DNA from: Streptomyces cyaneus
GTDB lineage: Bacteria > Actinomycetota > Actinomycetes > Streptomycetales > Streptomycetaceae
Assembly: GCF_004028635.1 (NCBI RefSeq)
Contig: NZ_RQJW01000019.1
Span: 97,182-161,181, forward strand
Reading direction: 5' to 3'
Length of the DNA stretch: 64,000 nucleotides
Position 1 is the stretch's first letter. Each line of letters begins with the position of its first letter. The translations under genes were made by a program, and so were the position numbers. The notes beneath the pieces are model-generated. The model was given only the letters and a program-made list of their open reading frames with translations. It was not told the origin of the DNA and ran no database searches. Below are positions 17,516 through 26,098 of this stretch, in pieces.

Positions 17516-18085
17516 GTGGGCACGGTCGTCGACGACACCGCCTCCGTGGAGTTCCATGCCTTCTTCGAGCGCCACTATGCCGAACTCTCGCGCTTGGCTC
17601 ATCTGTTGACGGGTGAGGCGGACGCGGCCGACGATCTGGCGGCGGACGCCTTGCTGGCGCTGTGGCACCGCTGGGACCGGGTACGCACCGCCGACCATCC
17701 GGTGGCATACGCGCGCGGGGTCGTGGCCAATCTGGCCCGCACCAAGATCCGCAGCGCGGTCCGGGAGCGGCGGCGGATCGCCCTGTTCTGGTCGCAGCGC
17801 GAGGAGAAGACGGAGAACCCGGACGTCGCGGGTGTCGTCGACGTCCAGGGGGCGTTGCGTAGACTTCCGTTCCGCAAACGCGCCTGTGTGGTGCTGCGGC
17901 ACGCCTTCGACCTCTCCGAGAAGGACACCGCGCTCGCCCTGGGCATCTCGGTCGGTACGGTGAAGAGCCAGACCTCGAAGGGGATGGCAGAGCTGCAACG
18001 GCTGCTCGGGACGCAGGGCACTCCGCTCAAGGTGCACGCCGCGGCGATGGCTCGCAGCGGCGACACCGGAGGAAGGAACCGATGA
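17516..18085 (+). CDS. SigE-family ECF sigma factor
   Basis: A 189-residue sigma-70 factor. Region 2 is at residues ~14-75 (HYAELSRLAHLLTGE, AADDLAADALLALWHRW) and region 4 at ~100-160 (LPFRKRACVVLRHAFDL, ALGISVGTVKSQTSKG). GTG 17516 follows AGGAGGGG. It matches the actinobacterial SigE-family subgroup, whose genes commonly precede a single-pass membrane partner, as here (18082, overlapping stop and start). It directs RNA polymerase to an unknown regulon. Confidence 0.9.
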   Translation: MGTVVDDTASVEFHAFFERHYAELSRLAHLLTGEADAADDLAADALLALWHRWDRVRTADHPVAYARGVVANLARTKIRSAVRERRRIALFWSQREEKTENPDVAGVVDVQGALRRLPFRKRACVVLRHAFDLSEKDTALALGISVGTVKSQTSKGMAELQRLLGTQGTPLKVHAAAMARSGDTGGRNR

Positions 18086-18948
18086 TGCGGGGGGACGTGC
18101 ACGACGAACTGCGCGCCCGGCTGCACGAGGCGGCCGAGACGCACCAACCCGACCGCGCGCGGATCCTGGCCCGGGTGGAGCGCGGCATGGCGGAGCCCGC
18201 CGGGCAGACCCGGCCCGTGCACCGGGCGACCCGTCCCCCGGTGTACGGCTGGTTCCGGGTGGTGAGCGCGACGGCCGCGGTCGCCGGTGTCCTCGCGGTC
18301 GGCGGTTACGCCGTGGCGTCCGCCGTGAAGGAGGACACCCCCAAGCAGACGGTGGCCACCTCGCCGACGCCCACCCCGTCGCCGGACGCGACGAGCCGGC
18401 CCCCGGTCCCGCCCGCCCCGCCGGCGGACCCGACGCCCAAGGACACGCCGGAGTCCCGCGAGACGGCCGAGGCGCCGCCGCGGCAGCCGACCGCCACGGA
18501 CGATCCACCCGCCGCCAAGGGTGAGGAGGACGGCCCCCTCTGGTCGAACGGCTCGGTGGACCCGCACAGCAACGACTTCTGGGCACAGAGCGATCTGACG
18601 CTCAGGGCGAGCAAGCAACTCACCGCGCTCACCGTCCAGTTGAAGGTCGCGCAGACCGGCGGGGTCACCTCGACCGGCGCCTGGCGCTCGCTGCCCGAGG
18701 ACGACTTCACGCTGACGGTCGAGGAGAAGGACGGCTTCCTCGTCTACACCTGGGTGCTCAAGGAGGGCCGTACGGTCCCTGCGGGCGAGTGGGTGTTCGC
18801 GGGGCAGTACGACCATGAGCGCGGCGGCCGGGACGCCAAGGACGACAGCTATGCGATGACGGCCACCGCGGGCGGCGAACAGCTGTCCGTGGCGGGCGAC
18901 TTCGCAGGCCACGGCGGCAACTCCGCCACAGACGAAGGGGATTCGTAA
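18082..18948 (+). CDS. Single-pass membrane protein, likely anti-sigma partner
   Basis: A 288-residue protein. A short cytosolic N-terminus (residues 1-58) precedes one membrane helix (about 60-82, VVSATAAVAGVLAVGGYAV). A low-complexity Pro/Thr linker (about 90-150) leads to an extracytoplasmic domain of ~130 residues with beta-strand character. Its ATG overlaps the stop region of the sigma gene, indicating coupling. By position it should hold the sigma factor at the membrane; no zinc-finger motif is visible, so this is inference. A GGGATTC-GTAAAA-GAATCCC hairpin (18938-18957) spans its stop codon. Confidence 0.75.
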   Translation: MMRGDVHDELRARLHEAAETHQPDRARILARVERGMAEPAGQTRPVHRATRPPVYGWFRVVSATAAVAGVLAVGGYAVASAVKEDTPKQTVATSPTPTPSPDATSRPPVPPAPPADPTPKDTPESRETAEAPPRQPTATDDPPAAKGEEDGPLWSNGSVDPHSNDFWAQSDLTLRASKQLTALTVQLKVAQTGGVTSTGAWRSLPEDDFTLTVEEKDGFLVYTWVLKEGRTVPAGEWVFAGQYDHERGGRDAKDDSYAMTATAGGEQLSVAGDFAGHGGNSATDEGDS

Positions 18949-19030
18949 AAGAATCCCGAGGGCACGGCAACCCTTCCTTCACCGGGGGCGACCAAGAGGC
19001 GCAAAGATCCCCCACGCAAGGAATCGGGTA

Positions 19031-19861
19031 ATGACAGCACGAGCCGAACAGCGCGTCAGTCACCGCCGCAAGGTCACCCGGCGCCGGGCGGTGCTCGCCG
19101 GGGCCTCCGCGCTCGGTATCACCGGCGCCGCGATCCTCACCACGTCGTTAATGTCCACGGCCGGTGCCGCCGCGTCCTGGCCGACACCCAACGGCAGCAA
19201 GCCGGTGTCGAAGACGATCCCGGTGTCGGGCACGTACGACGGCAAGCTGGCGAAGTTCTACGGGACCGGTGATCTCGGCGGCAGCGGCCAGGAGGAGGGT
19301 CAGGACCCGATCTTCGAGCTGGCCGACGGCGCGGTCCTCAAGAACGTCATCATCGGCACCCCGGCCGCGGACGGCGTCCACTGCAAGGGCTCCTGCACGC
19401 TGCAGAACGTGTGGTGGCTGGACGTCGGCGAGGACGCCGCCACCTTCAAGGGCAAGTCGTCCTCGGCCGTGTACACGGTGTACGGCGGCGGCGCGAAGAA
19501 CGCCGACGACAAGGTGCTGCAGTTCAACGGGGCGGGCAAGCTGGTCGTCTCCAAGTTCCAGGTGGAGAACTTCGGCAAGCTGGTGCGCTCCTGCGGCAAC
19601 TGCTCCACGCAGTACAAGCGCACGATCATCATCAACGACGTGGACGTCACCGCGCCCGGCAAGTCCATCGTCGGCATCAACGCCAACTACGGCGACACGG
19701 CCGCGCTGCGCAAGATCCGCATCCACGGCGACAGCGGCAAGAAGATCAAGACCTGCACCCGCTTCGAGGGCAACAGCAGCGGCAAGGAGCCGAAGGAACT
19801 CGGCACCGGCCCGGACGGAACCAACTGCAAGTTCTCGTCATCTGACCTCACGTACCAGTGA
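19031..19861 (+). CDS. Pectate lyase, family PL3, secreted
   Basis: A 276-residue secreted lyase that cleaves polygalacturonan by beta-elimination. A twin-arginine-like signal (RRKVTRRRAVLAG, hydrophobic to about residue 45, cleavage near STAGAAA) precedes a compact PL3 parallel beta-helix. Diagnostic segments are FELADGAVLKNVIIG, DGVHCKGSCTLQNVWW and ACTFKG-like AATFKGKSS, with ALRKIRIHG near the C-terminus. Its stop overlaps the GTG of the broken rhamnogalacturonan lyase (GTGA), so the two were one operon. Family assignment is firm. Confidence 0.93.
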   Translation: MTARAEQRVSHRRKVTRRRAVLAGASALGITGAAILTTSLMSTAGAAASWPTPNGSKPVSKTIPVSGTYDGKLAKFYGTGDLGGSGQEEGQDPIFELADGAVLKNVIIGTPAADGVHCKGSCTLQNVWWLDVGEDAATFKGKSSSAVYTVYGGGAKNADDKVLQFNGAGKLVVSKFQVENFGKLVRSCGNCSTQYKRTIIINDVDVTAPGKSIVGINANYGDTAALRKIRIHGDSGKKIKTCTRFEGNSSGKEPKELGTGPDGTNCKFSSSDLTYQ

Positions 19862-21422
19862 GTGAACGTTCAAGCACCTCCCCCGGGTCGTCTCCCGGGC
19901 CGTCCCCCGGAGCACGACCTGTGAGCACGCACAAGAGACACGTCACCCGCAGACGGGTGCTCGGGGCCTCCGCGATCGGCGTCGCCGCCACCGGCGACAT
20001 CACGCCCCTGGTGCGCGAGAGGGCATGTGGGGCAAGTCGACTCGATCGTGTGACAGTCGGCTCACAGGCTTGTGGTGGCCGGGCTCAGCGGGGGGTAGCG
20101 TGAACATCGCGATCTGGGACGCCGAGTGCGGCGCCGGCGTGCGGGGCCCCTGCTCCACCAGAGAGATGGTTCAGGGCCTCCCCGTCGCCTCTGGCCGCGC
20201 CCACAGGCCAGGTCGTAAGGGACTCCGCCCGCCCGGCTCGGACCACGGACAGGATCCGTGTCGCCGCCCGGGACGCGAAAGCGGACCACCAGTGCGCCCA
20301 GCACCGTTCGGGGCGTGCCAGTGCGCGGACTTACCCCCGCTCACTGCCCAGGAACGGTACGGCGGCAAGCACTCGAACGTGGATTCAGGGCCAGGTACGT
20401 CCACCGTCACCTCCTGCAGTCCGGCGCTGCGGCACTCCAAAGAAAACAGCGCCGGACTGTACGAGATCCTGCACTACAACCAGGCGCAGACCGAGCCGGA
20501 GCGCTACGGCCTCCAGGGCCCGTACGTCCTGTCCTTCACGGACGGCGGCGCCCCGTCGTCGGCTCTCTCCCATTCCAAGCTGGACACCTCCTGGGTGGAC
20601 GGCCTCGGCATCACCGGCTGGGTCGGCGCGTCCGGTCGCGGCAGGGTGGCGGGCGTGGGTCTGAAGGGCATGGACGCCAAGTACGCGTACACCGTGGGCA
20701 TCGCGAACAAGGACGCGCAGTACTGGACGAAGGCCGCGGCCGGGTCGGGGGCGTTCTCCTGCAAGGGGATGCTGCCGGGGACGTACACGATGACCGTGTA
20801 CAAGGGCGAACTCGCCGTGCACACCGGCACGGTGAAGGTGACCGCGGGCGCTACGACGTCGCTGCACAGCATCACCATCGCAGGCGACCCGTCGACGGCC
20901 AGGACCATCTGGCGGCTCGGCGACTGGGACGGCACGCCCGGCGGGTTCAAGAACGCCGAGCTGATGACGTACGCCCATCCGTCCGACGGCCGCGCGGCGA
21001 AGTGGACGGGGAACGTGACGATCGGCAGCGGCGGTGCCGCGGCCTCCTTCCCGGCGTACATGTGGAAGGACGTCAACGACAGTGTCCTGGTCTACTTCAA
21101 GCTGTCCAAGGAGCAGGCCGCGGCGGCGCACACGCTGCGGGTCGGGGTGACGGACGCGTTCCTGAACGGCCGGCCGCGCATCACCGTGAACGACTGGGTC
21201 TCGGCCGTCCCCACAGCTCCCACACAACCCTCGACGCGTTCCCTCACCACGGGTTCCTACCGAGGGAACAACCACACGTTCACGTTCAACGTCCCTAGTA
21301 GTGCGTGGAAGACGGACACCACCCAGTACAACGTCCTGAAGCTCAACATCGTCAGTGGTTCGAGCGGCTCGGCTCACCTCAGCCCGGGCACCTCGTTCGA
21401 CTGTCTGGACCTGCTGACCTGA
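19858..21422 (+). pseudogene. Rhamnogalacturonan lyase (PL4-like), interrupted
   Basis: Two parts of one secreted enzyme are visible. From 19858 (or GTG 19921) a twin-arginine signal reads RHVTRRRVLGASAIGVAATG. Enzyme sequence resumes near 20450 at LYEILHYNQAQTEPERYGL and runs to the stop at 21422, covering the FnIII-like domain II (GLGITGWVGASGRGRVAGVG...) and the CBM-like domain III (IWRLGDWDGTPGGFKNAEL). The catalytic N-terminal domain is missing and the gap is filled by the ~315-bp element at 20043-20358. An in-frame ORF from 20025 still reads into the C-terminal part, but it lacks both signal and catalytic domain. Confidence 0.82.
20043..20358 (+). mobile_element. ~315-bp repeated element, copy B
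   Basis: This is the plus-strand copy of the element at 2195-2508, with the same ends (CGATCGTGTGA and CCCAGGAACGGT) and 316 bp long. The most conserved core is 20139-20318. It replaces the catalytic region of the rhamnogalacturonan lyase gene. The flanking 20359-20450 is neither clearly element nor clearly enzyme. No transposase frame is present, so this is a non-autonomous or remnant unit. Confidence 0.72.
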
Positions 21423-21443
21423 GCCCCCCTCGGTCAGCAGTGG

Positions 21444-21477
21444 AACGCCCCCGCCGGTGACGACCGGCGGGGGCGTT
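21444..21477. terminator. Strong bidirectional hairpin
   Basis: A perfect 15-bp stem (AACGCCCCCGCCGGT with its complement) closes on the loop GACG. It lies 22 bp after the stop of the rhamnogalacturonan lyase remnant and before the converging PL9 gene. It is a clear terminator for the plus strand and plausibly for both. Confidence 0.85.
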
Positions 21478-21483
21478 CGCGCC

Positions 21484-21550
21484 CCAAGGGGCGCGGGGCT
21501 GTGTCAATTTGCGGCTTCGCCGCGTGGGCGCGACCAGCCACGACGGGCCG
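21484..21550 (+). repeat. Dispersed intergenic repeat, diverged copy 3
   Basis: GGGGCGCGGGG is followed, after a diverged middle (CTGTGTCAATTTGCGGC), by GGGCGCGACCAGCCACGACG, matching the two halves of the dispersed repeat with extra sequence between them. It sits between the terminator at 21477 and the end of the PL9 gene. Confidence 0.6.
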
Positions 21551-21578
21551 GCAGCCCGCAACCGGCCCTTTGCGGCAG

Positions 21579-22733
21579 TCAGTTCATCGTCGACCCGATC
21601 GTCGCCGACCCCGTCGTCAGGAACGTGGTCGACGGCAACGCCCCGCTCGCCCGCCGGGAGGCATACGCCGTGGCGGCGTCCTTCGACTTGAAGGACGGGG
21701 TCGCGACACCGCTGTCCCAGTTGTTCGCCGCGCTGACGGTCGACGACCCCAGCTTGGACAGTCCGCCCTTGTTGCTCACGGCGAGATTGCGGGCCAGTCG
21801 CGCCTTGCCGGTGGCGAAGTAGAAGCCGGACTCGGCGTTGGCGTAGGCGGTGTTGCGGTTGAGGGCGATGGCCCCGGTGTTGGAGTTCTCCGTGAAGCCG
21901 TGCAGCGTGTTGTCCCAGGCCGCGTTGTTGTTGACGACGTGCGCGACGGACGCCCCTCCGCCGCCCAGCTTGAAGCCGTTGCCGTTGCCCTCGAAGGCGG
22001 AGTCGGACCAGCGGTTCTTGCCGTTGCCGAAGGCCCAGGTGTGCTCGATGGTGACCGGCGAGGAGAACTGCCAGAGGTCGAGCCCGTCATCGGAGTTGTT
22101 GTACAACCGCGCTCCGGTGATCTTGTTGCCCGTCCCGGAGCCGAACTTCACGGCGATCCCGTCGGCGTTCTGACCGTGCCCGGCCGGGTCGTAGTTGCCG
22201 TAACTGTCCAGGTTCTGCACGAGATTGTTCGTGGTGCCGTCGCCGCGCAGCGTGAACCCGGAGTCGCCGTTGTTCGCGGTGACGAGGTTCTTGAAGACGC
22301 CGCCCACCGACGACGTGGCGACGAAGCCCTGGGCCGGGGCGTTGACGAAGGTGAGGTTCTGGACGGTCCAGTAGTCGCCGTAGATCCCGGCCAGCCAGGA
22401 GCCGTCGGGCAGCTTGGCCCCGTCGATCTTCACCTTCTCGCTGCCGTACGCCTGCAGCGTGATCCGGGCCGAACTCGTGCCGTTCGCCGTGGACTTGAGG
22501 GTGGCGGTCGGCTGGTAGGTGCCGCCGCGGACCTGGATGGTCGTACCGGCGGCAGCGCTCTTGACGGCCGACTCCAGCTGAGCGGTGGTGGACACGGTGA
22601 CCGTCGTCGAGGCGGCCTCGGCGCCACCGCCCGAGAGGCCGAGGTAGACGCCGCCCGCCCCCGAGGCGACGGCGATCGCCGCGGCGACGGCCAGGGTACG
22701 GGTCCTGCGGTGACGGCCGGTGCTCAAACGCAC
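21579..22733 (-). CDS. Pectate lyase, family PL9, secreted (copy 1)
   Basis: A 384-residue right-handed beta-helix lyase. A Sec-type signal (RTRTLAVAAAIAVASG, to about residue 40) leads to TTVTVSTTAQLESAVKSAAA and IQVRGGTYQPT, the usual PL9 entry. The active-site region GIAVKFGSGTGN holds the probable catalytic Lys, with Ca-binding acids in YNNSDDGLDLW. GTG 22733 is selected because AGGAAAGGA lies seven bases upstream. A close paralogue is at 26099-27211. Both attack de-esterified homogalacturonan. Confidence 0.9.
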   Translation of the reverse strand: MRLSTGRHRRTRTLAVAAAIAVASGAGGVYLGLSGGGAEAASTTVTVSTTAQLESAVKSAAAGTTIQVRGGTYQPTATLKSTANGTSSARITLQAYGSEKVKIDGAKLPDGSWLAGIYGDYWTVQNLTFVNAPAQGFVATSSVGGVFKNLVTANNGDSGFTLRGDGTTNNLVQNLDSYGNYDPAGHGQNADGIAVKFGSGTGNKITGARLYNNSDDGLDLWQFSSPVTIEHTWAFGNGKNRWSDSAFEGNGNGFKLGGGGASVAHVVNNNAAWDNTLHGFTENSNTGAIALNRNTAYANAESGFYFATGKARLARNLAVSNKGGLSKLGSSTVSAANNWDSGVATPSFKSKDAATAYASRRASGALPSTTFLTTGSATIGSTMN

Positions 22734-22852
22734 GGGGCGTTCCTTTCCTGGGGAATGGGGACGAAGCGGGCCGGAGGGGCCGCCCCGGCCCGCTTCTGAC
22801 ATCCGGTCGCCGCCGGGGCCCGGGAAGGTTGCCGCGCCTCACCGAAAGCAAG

Positions 22853-22863
22853 CGAAACTTTCG
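22853..22863. promoter_or_regulatory. LacI-type operator candidate CGAAACTTTCG
   Basis: A perfect 11-bp palindrome (CGAAA-C-TTTCG) lies between the divergent PL9 and GH43 genes. Related CGAA-N-TTCG repeats are operators of the LacI-family BxlR regulator in Streptomyces. It sits just upstream of a -35-like TTGACG (22889), so it could control both genes. Confidence 0.5.
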
Positions 22864-22888
22864 TCGGCCCTCATCTCGCACTCATCGA

Positions 22889-22917
22889 TTGACGTGCTGT
22901 TTCCCACTGGTGAGACT
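22889..22917 (+). promoter_or_regulatory. Possible promoter of the GH43 gene
   Basis: TTGACG (22889-22894) is followed after 17 bp by GAGACT (22912-22917), about 50 bp before the ATG at 22969. The -35 is good and the -10 weak; start site not provable from sequence. Confidence 0.35.
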
Positions 22918-22968
22918 CCGAAGGCGCACACGACTCAACAGGAACCCCCACACCCACACAGGAGTGAC

Positions 22969-25167
22969 ATGCGCCCACGAATCCTCCTAGTCGCCTGTCT
23001 CTCGCTGCTTCTCGCTCTTCTCACCGCCCCGCCCGGTACCGCGAACTCCGGAGCACCACCCGTGACACACCCCAAGTACGCCGGCTATCTCTTCGCCTAC
23101 TTCACCGGCGAGGGCACCGCCGACGGCGAGCAGATCCGCTACGCCCTCAGCCGCGGCAACGACCCGCTGCACTGGCGGGAGCTGAACGCCGGCAAGCCGG
23201 TCCTCACCTCCACGATCGGCGAGAAGGGCCTGCGCGACCCGTTCGTGATCCGCTCCCCCGAGGGCGACAAGTTCTACATGATCGCGACCGATCTGCGGAT
23301 GTACCGGAACAGCAGCGGCAGTTGGGACCAGGTCCAGCGGCACGGCAGCAAGTCGATCATGGTCTGGGAGTCCACCGACCTGGTCCACTGGACCGACCAG
23401 CGCCTGGTGAAGGTCTCCCCCGACAACGCGGGCAACACCTGGGCGCCGGAGGCGTACTGGGACGACAGCCTGGGTGAGTTCGTCGTCTTCTGGGCGTCGA
23501 AGCTGTACGCCGACGACGACCCCGACCACACCGGATCGACGTACAACAAGATGCTGTACGCGACCACGAAGGACTTCCGCACCTTCAGCGCGCCGAAGGT
23601 CTGGGACGACCCCGGCTACTCGGTCATCGACTCGACGGTGGTGAAGCACAAGGACACCTACTACCGCTACACCAAGGACGAGCGGGACCCCAGCTCCTCC
23701 AGCCCCTGCTCGAAGTTCATCACCGCGGAGAAGTCGACGAGCCTGACCGACACGTCGTACGACTTCGTGGCCGACTGCGTCGGCAGCGGCGCGATGGACC
23801 GGGGCGAGGGGCCGACGGTGTTCAAGTCGAACACCGAGGAGAAGTGGTACCTGTTCATCGACGAGTACGGCGGCCGCGGCTACGTCCCCTTCGAGACGAC
23901 CGACCTCGACTCGGGCAAGTGGACCCCGTCCACCGACTACCAGCTGCCCGCCAGCCCCCGGCACGGCACGGTGATCCCGGTGACGCAGGCGGAGTACGAC
24001 CGGCTGCTGGCCGCGTACCCCGCGAGCCCCGCCTCTGTCGTGGACGCGACCGTGAAGGACCAGAAGGGGTACGCGATCGTCACGGAGAGCGCCTCGAAGG
24101 CAGTGCTCCCCATGCGGCCGGACGCGGACCTGTCCCGCCTCGCCCCGAAGCTGGCGATCGGTGCGGGCGCCACGGTCAGCCCGCCCTCCGGCACCCGGCG
24201 CGACTTCCGCAAGCCGCAGAAGTACACGGTGACCGCCGCGGACGGCACGAAGCGCACCTGGACGGTCGAGGCGGTGCGCACCAACAGCCCCACCCTGCCC
24301 GGCCTCAACGCCGACCCGGACGTGCACTACCTCGACGGCGAGTACTGGATCTACCCGACGACGGACGGCTTCCAGGGCTGGAGCGGGACCAAATTCAAGG
24401 CGTACTCGTCGAAGGACCTGGTCCACTGGAAGGACCACGGGGTCATCCTGGATCTCGGTCCGGAGGTCTCCTGGGCCGACAAGTACGCCTGGGCGCCGGC
24501 GATCGCCGAGCGCGACGGCAAGTACTACTTCTACTTCTGCGCCGAGCAGCAGATCGGCGTGGCGGTGGCCGACTCCCCGGCCGGCCCGTTCAAGGACGCG
24601 CTGGGCAAGCCGCTGGTCGCGAAGGGCGGTTCGCTGCAGGGCCAGATGATCGACCCGGCTGTCTTCACGGACGACGACGGGACGTCGTATCTCTACTGGG
24701 GCAACGGGCACGGGTATGTGGTCCCGCTGAACGACGACATGGTGTCGTACGACGCGTCGAAGGTGCGGGACATCACGCCGGACAACTTCCGCGAGGGCTC
24801 CTTCGTGATCAAGCGGAAGGGCACGTACTACTTCATGTGGTCCGAGGACGACACCCGCAGCGAGAACTACCACGTCGCCTATGCGACGGGACCGTCCCCG
24901 CTCGGCCCGTGGACCAAGCGGGGCACGATCCTGCAGAAGCGTCCCGAGTACGGGATCCTCGGCACGGGTCACCACTCGGTGGTCAACGCCCCCGGCACCG
25001 ACGACTGGTACGTCGTCTACCACCGGTTCGCCCTCAACGGGCCCGGCAGGCCGGGCGGCGACGGCATGCACCGCGAGACGACCGTCGACCGGATGCGGTT
25101 CGCGGCCGACGGCACGATCGAGCCGGTGGTGCCGACGCTGGAGGGGATCCGTCCCGTACGGCGGTGA
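22969..25167 (+). CDS. Secreted protein with two GH43-type beta-propellers
   Basis: A 732-residue secreted protein. A Sec signal (residues 1-27) is followed by a first five-bladed propeller (about 35-345; DPFVIRSPEGDKFYMIATDL, NTWAPEAYWDD), then an Ig-like spacer (about 350-440). The second, classic GH43 propeller (about 445-715) has NADPDVHYLDGEYWIYPT, YAWAPAIAERDGKYYFYF and MIDPAVFTDDDGTSYLYWGN. GH43 enzymes release arabinose or xylose from arabinan, arabinogalactan or xylan, so it probably trims pectin side chains. ATG 22969 follows AGGAG. Two propellers in one chain is unusual; the first is divergent and may bind rather than cleave. Confidence 0.88.
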   Translation: MRPRILLVACLSLLLALLTAPPGTANSGAPPVTHPKYAGYLFAYFTGEGTADGEQIRYALSRGNDPLHWRELNAGKPVLTSTIGEKGLRDPFVIRSPEGDKFYMIATDLRMYRNSSGSWDQVQRHGSKSIMVWESTDLVHWTDQRLVKVSPDNAGNTWAPEAYWDDSLGEFVVFWASKLYADDDPDHTGSTYNKMLYATTKDFRTFSAPKVWDDPGYSVIDSTVVKHKDTYYRYTKDERDPSSSSPCSKFITAEKSTSLTDTSYDFVADCVGSGAMDRGEGPTVFKSNTEEKWYLFIDEYGGRGYVPFETTDLDSGKWTPSTDYQLPASPRHGTVIPVTQAEYDRLLAAYPASPASVVDATVKDQKGYAIVTESASKAVLPMRPDADLSRLAPKLAIGAGATVSPPSGTRRDFRKPQKYTVTAADGTKRTWTVEAVRTNSPTLPGLNADPDVHYLDGEYWIYPTTDGFQGWSGTKFKAYSSKDLVHWKDHGVILDLGPEVSWADKYAWAPAIAERDGKYYFYFCAEQQIGVAVADSPAGPFKDALGKPLVAKGGSLQGQMIDPAVFTDDDGTSYLYWGNGHGYVVPLNDDMVSYDASKVRDITPDNFREGSFVIKRKGTYYFMWSEDDTRSENYHVAYATGPSPLGPWTKRGTILQKRPEYGILGTGHHSVVNAPGTDDWYVVYHRFALNGPGRPGGDGMHRETTVDRMRFAADGTIEPVVPTLEGIRPVRR

Positions 25168-25170
25168 GGC

Positions 25171-25968
25171 TCAGCTGACGAAGTACGTCGGGTTCGGCAG
25201 CTTGTACGTCCGGTCCGCGTAGCCGCCTTCGAGGTCGCTGTACTGGTCGCCGAAGTTGGCGATGATCTCGTAGCCGAGGTCGTCCTCGATGTGCTGCCGG
25301 GTGCCGGACTTGTACTGCACGGTCGTGCAGTTCCAGGTGCCCGGCGTGGCGCACTCGGCGAGGTAGGCCGGCGGGTTCGCCTTGTCCTTGAGGAACATGT
25401 GGTCGGCGTCGAGGTTCACATCGGCGCCGACCTTCTTCAGGTTCTCGACGGCGGCGGAGCGCTGCGCCTCGCTCAGGCCCGAGTTGTAGAAGACCTCGAC
25501 GCCCTTGGACTCGGCGTACCGCACCAGTTCCGGGCTGCCGAAGACGGCCGGACGGTCCGCCTTGTTGACGTACTCGGCCCAAGTGGCGCTGTTGTACGTG
25601 TAGTTGGTCTTCTTCTCGTAGTCCAGGCTGAGCAGCAGGGTGTCGTCGATGTCGAAGACGACGGCCGGCTTCTCGCCCTTGTGCAGCGCCTTGCGGGCCG
25701 CCTTGTCGATGTACTTCCGGGCGGCCTTGTCGATACTCGCCAGGTCCTTGGCGTAGGGGCTGTCCTTGGACGCCTGGTACACGCCGTTCGCGTCGGGCGT
25801 GGTGCCGTAGTAGGTGTCTATGTCCTTGACCAGCAGCCCTATGTTGTAGGGCTCGTGGGTGCTGTTCGCGGTCGACTGTCCGGCCGTGGCGGCGCCGGCG
25901 CCGTAGAGGGCGGCACCGGCGACGGCACAGGCGGCGGTGACGGCCGCGATACGCAGTGGTTTATGCAT
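25171..25968 (-). CDS. Secreted HAD-family acid phosphatase
   Basis: A 265-residue exported phosphatase of the class B/plant-type acid phosphatase group. A signal peptide (residues 1-30, ending near AATAGQ) precedes the HAD motif I VVFDIDDTLL (nucleophile D106, general acid D108). Later segments YNSGLSEAQRSAAVENLKK and HIEDDLGYEIIANFGDQYSDLEGGYA match motifs II-IV. Its end is three bases from the convergent GH43 gene. It probably scavenges phosphate and looks unrelated to pectin breakdown. Confidence 0.88.
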   Translation of the reverse strand: MHKPLRIAAVTAACAVAGAALYGAGAATAGQSTANSTHEPYNIGLLVKDIDTYYGTTPDANGVYQASKDSPYAKDLASIDKAARKYIDKAARKALHKGEKPAVVFDIDDTLLLSLDYEKKTNYTYNSATWAEYVNKADRPAVFGSPELVRYAESKGVEVFYNSGLSEAQRSAAVENLKKVGADVNLDADHMFLKDKANPPAYLAECATPGTWNCTTVQYKSGTRQHIEDDLGYEIIANFGDQYSDLEGGYADRTYKLPNPTYFVS

Positions 25969-26034
25969 GACAAAGATTTCTACGCGCGTCACCCTCATGA
26001 GCGCGAGACCCGTTGCCCGATCTTTACCTGTCTC

Positions 26035-26079
26035 ACGGACGAACGGGTCACGGACGAACGGGTCACGGACGAACGGGCC
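26035..26079. repeat. Three tandem 15-bp repeats
   Basis: ACGGACGAACGGGTC occurs three times in direct succession (26035-26049, 26050-26064, 26065-26079), the last ending in CC. The block lies between the phosphatase start (25968) and the end of the PL9 gene (26099). It may be an operator array for the phosphatase promoter or simple slippage. Confidence 0.75.
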
Positions 26080-26098
26080 TCGCGCTCCCCCGGGCAGG

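Noticed and set aside
18938..19030. A riboswitch in the leader of the PL3 lyase.
   Set aside because: Only a simple 7-bp hairpin at the upstream stop codon is clear; no known aptamer core was matched.
4450..19875. The palindrome TGAACGTTCA with similar flanks near 4452 and 19863.
   Set aside because: Repeated 12-mers are expected by chance in 64 kb, and one copy lies across a gene start; no common regulation is evident.
22987..25071. A 694-codon minus-strand frame opposite the double GH43 gene.
   Set aside because: Composition is typical of a GC-driven shadow; the plus strand has recognisable domains.
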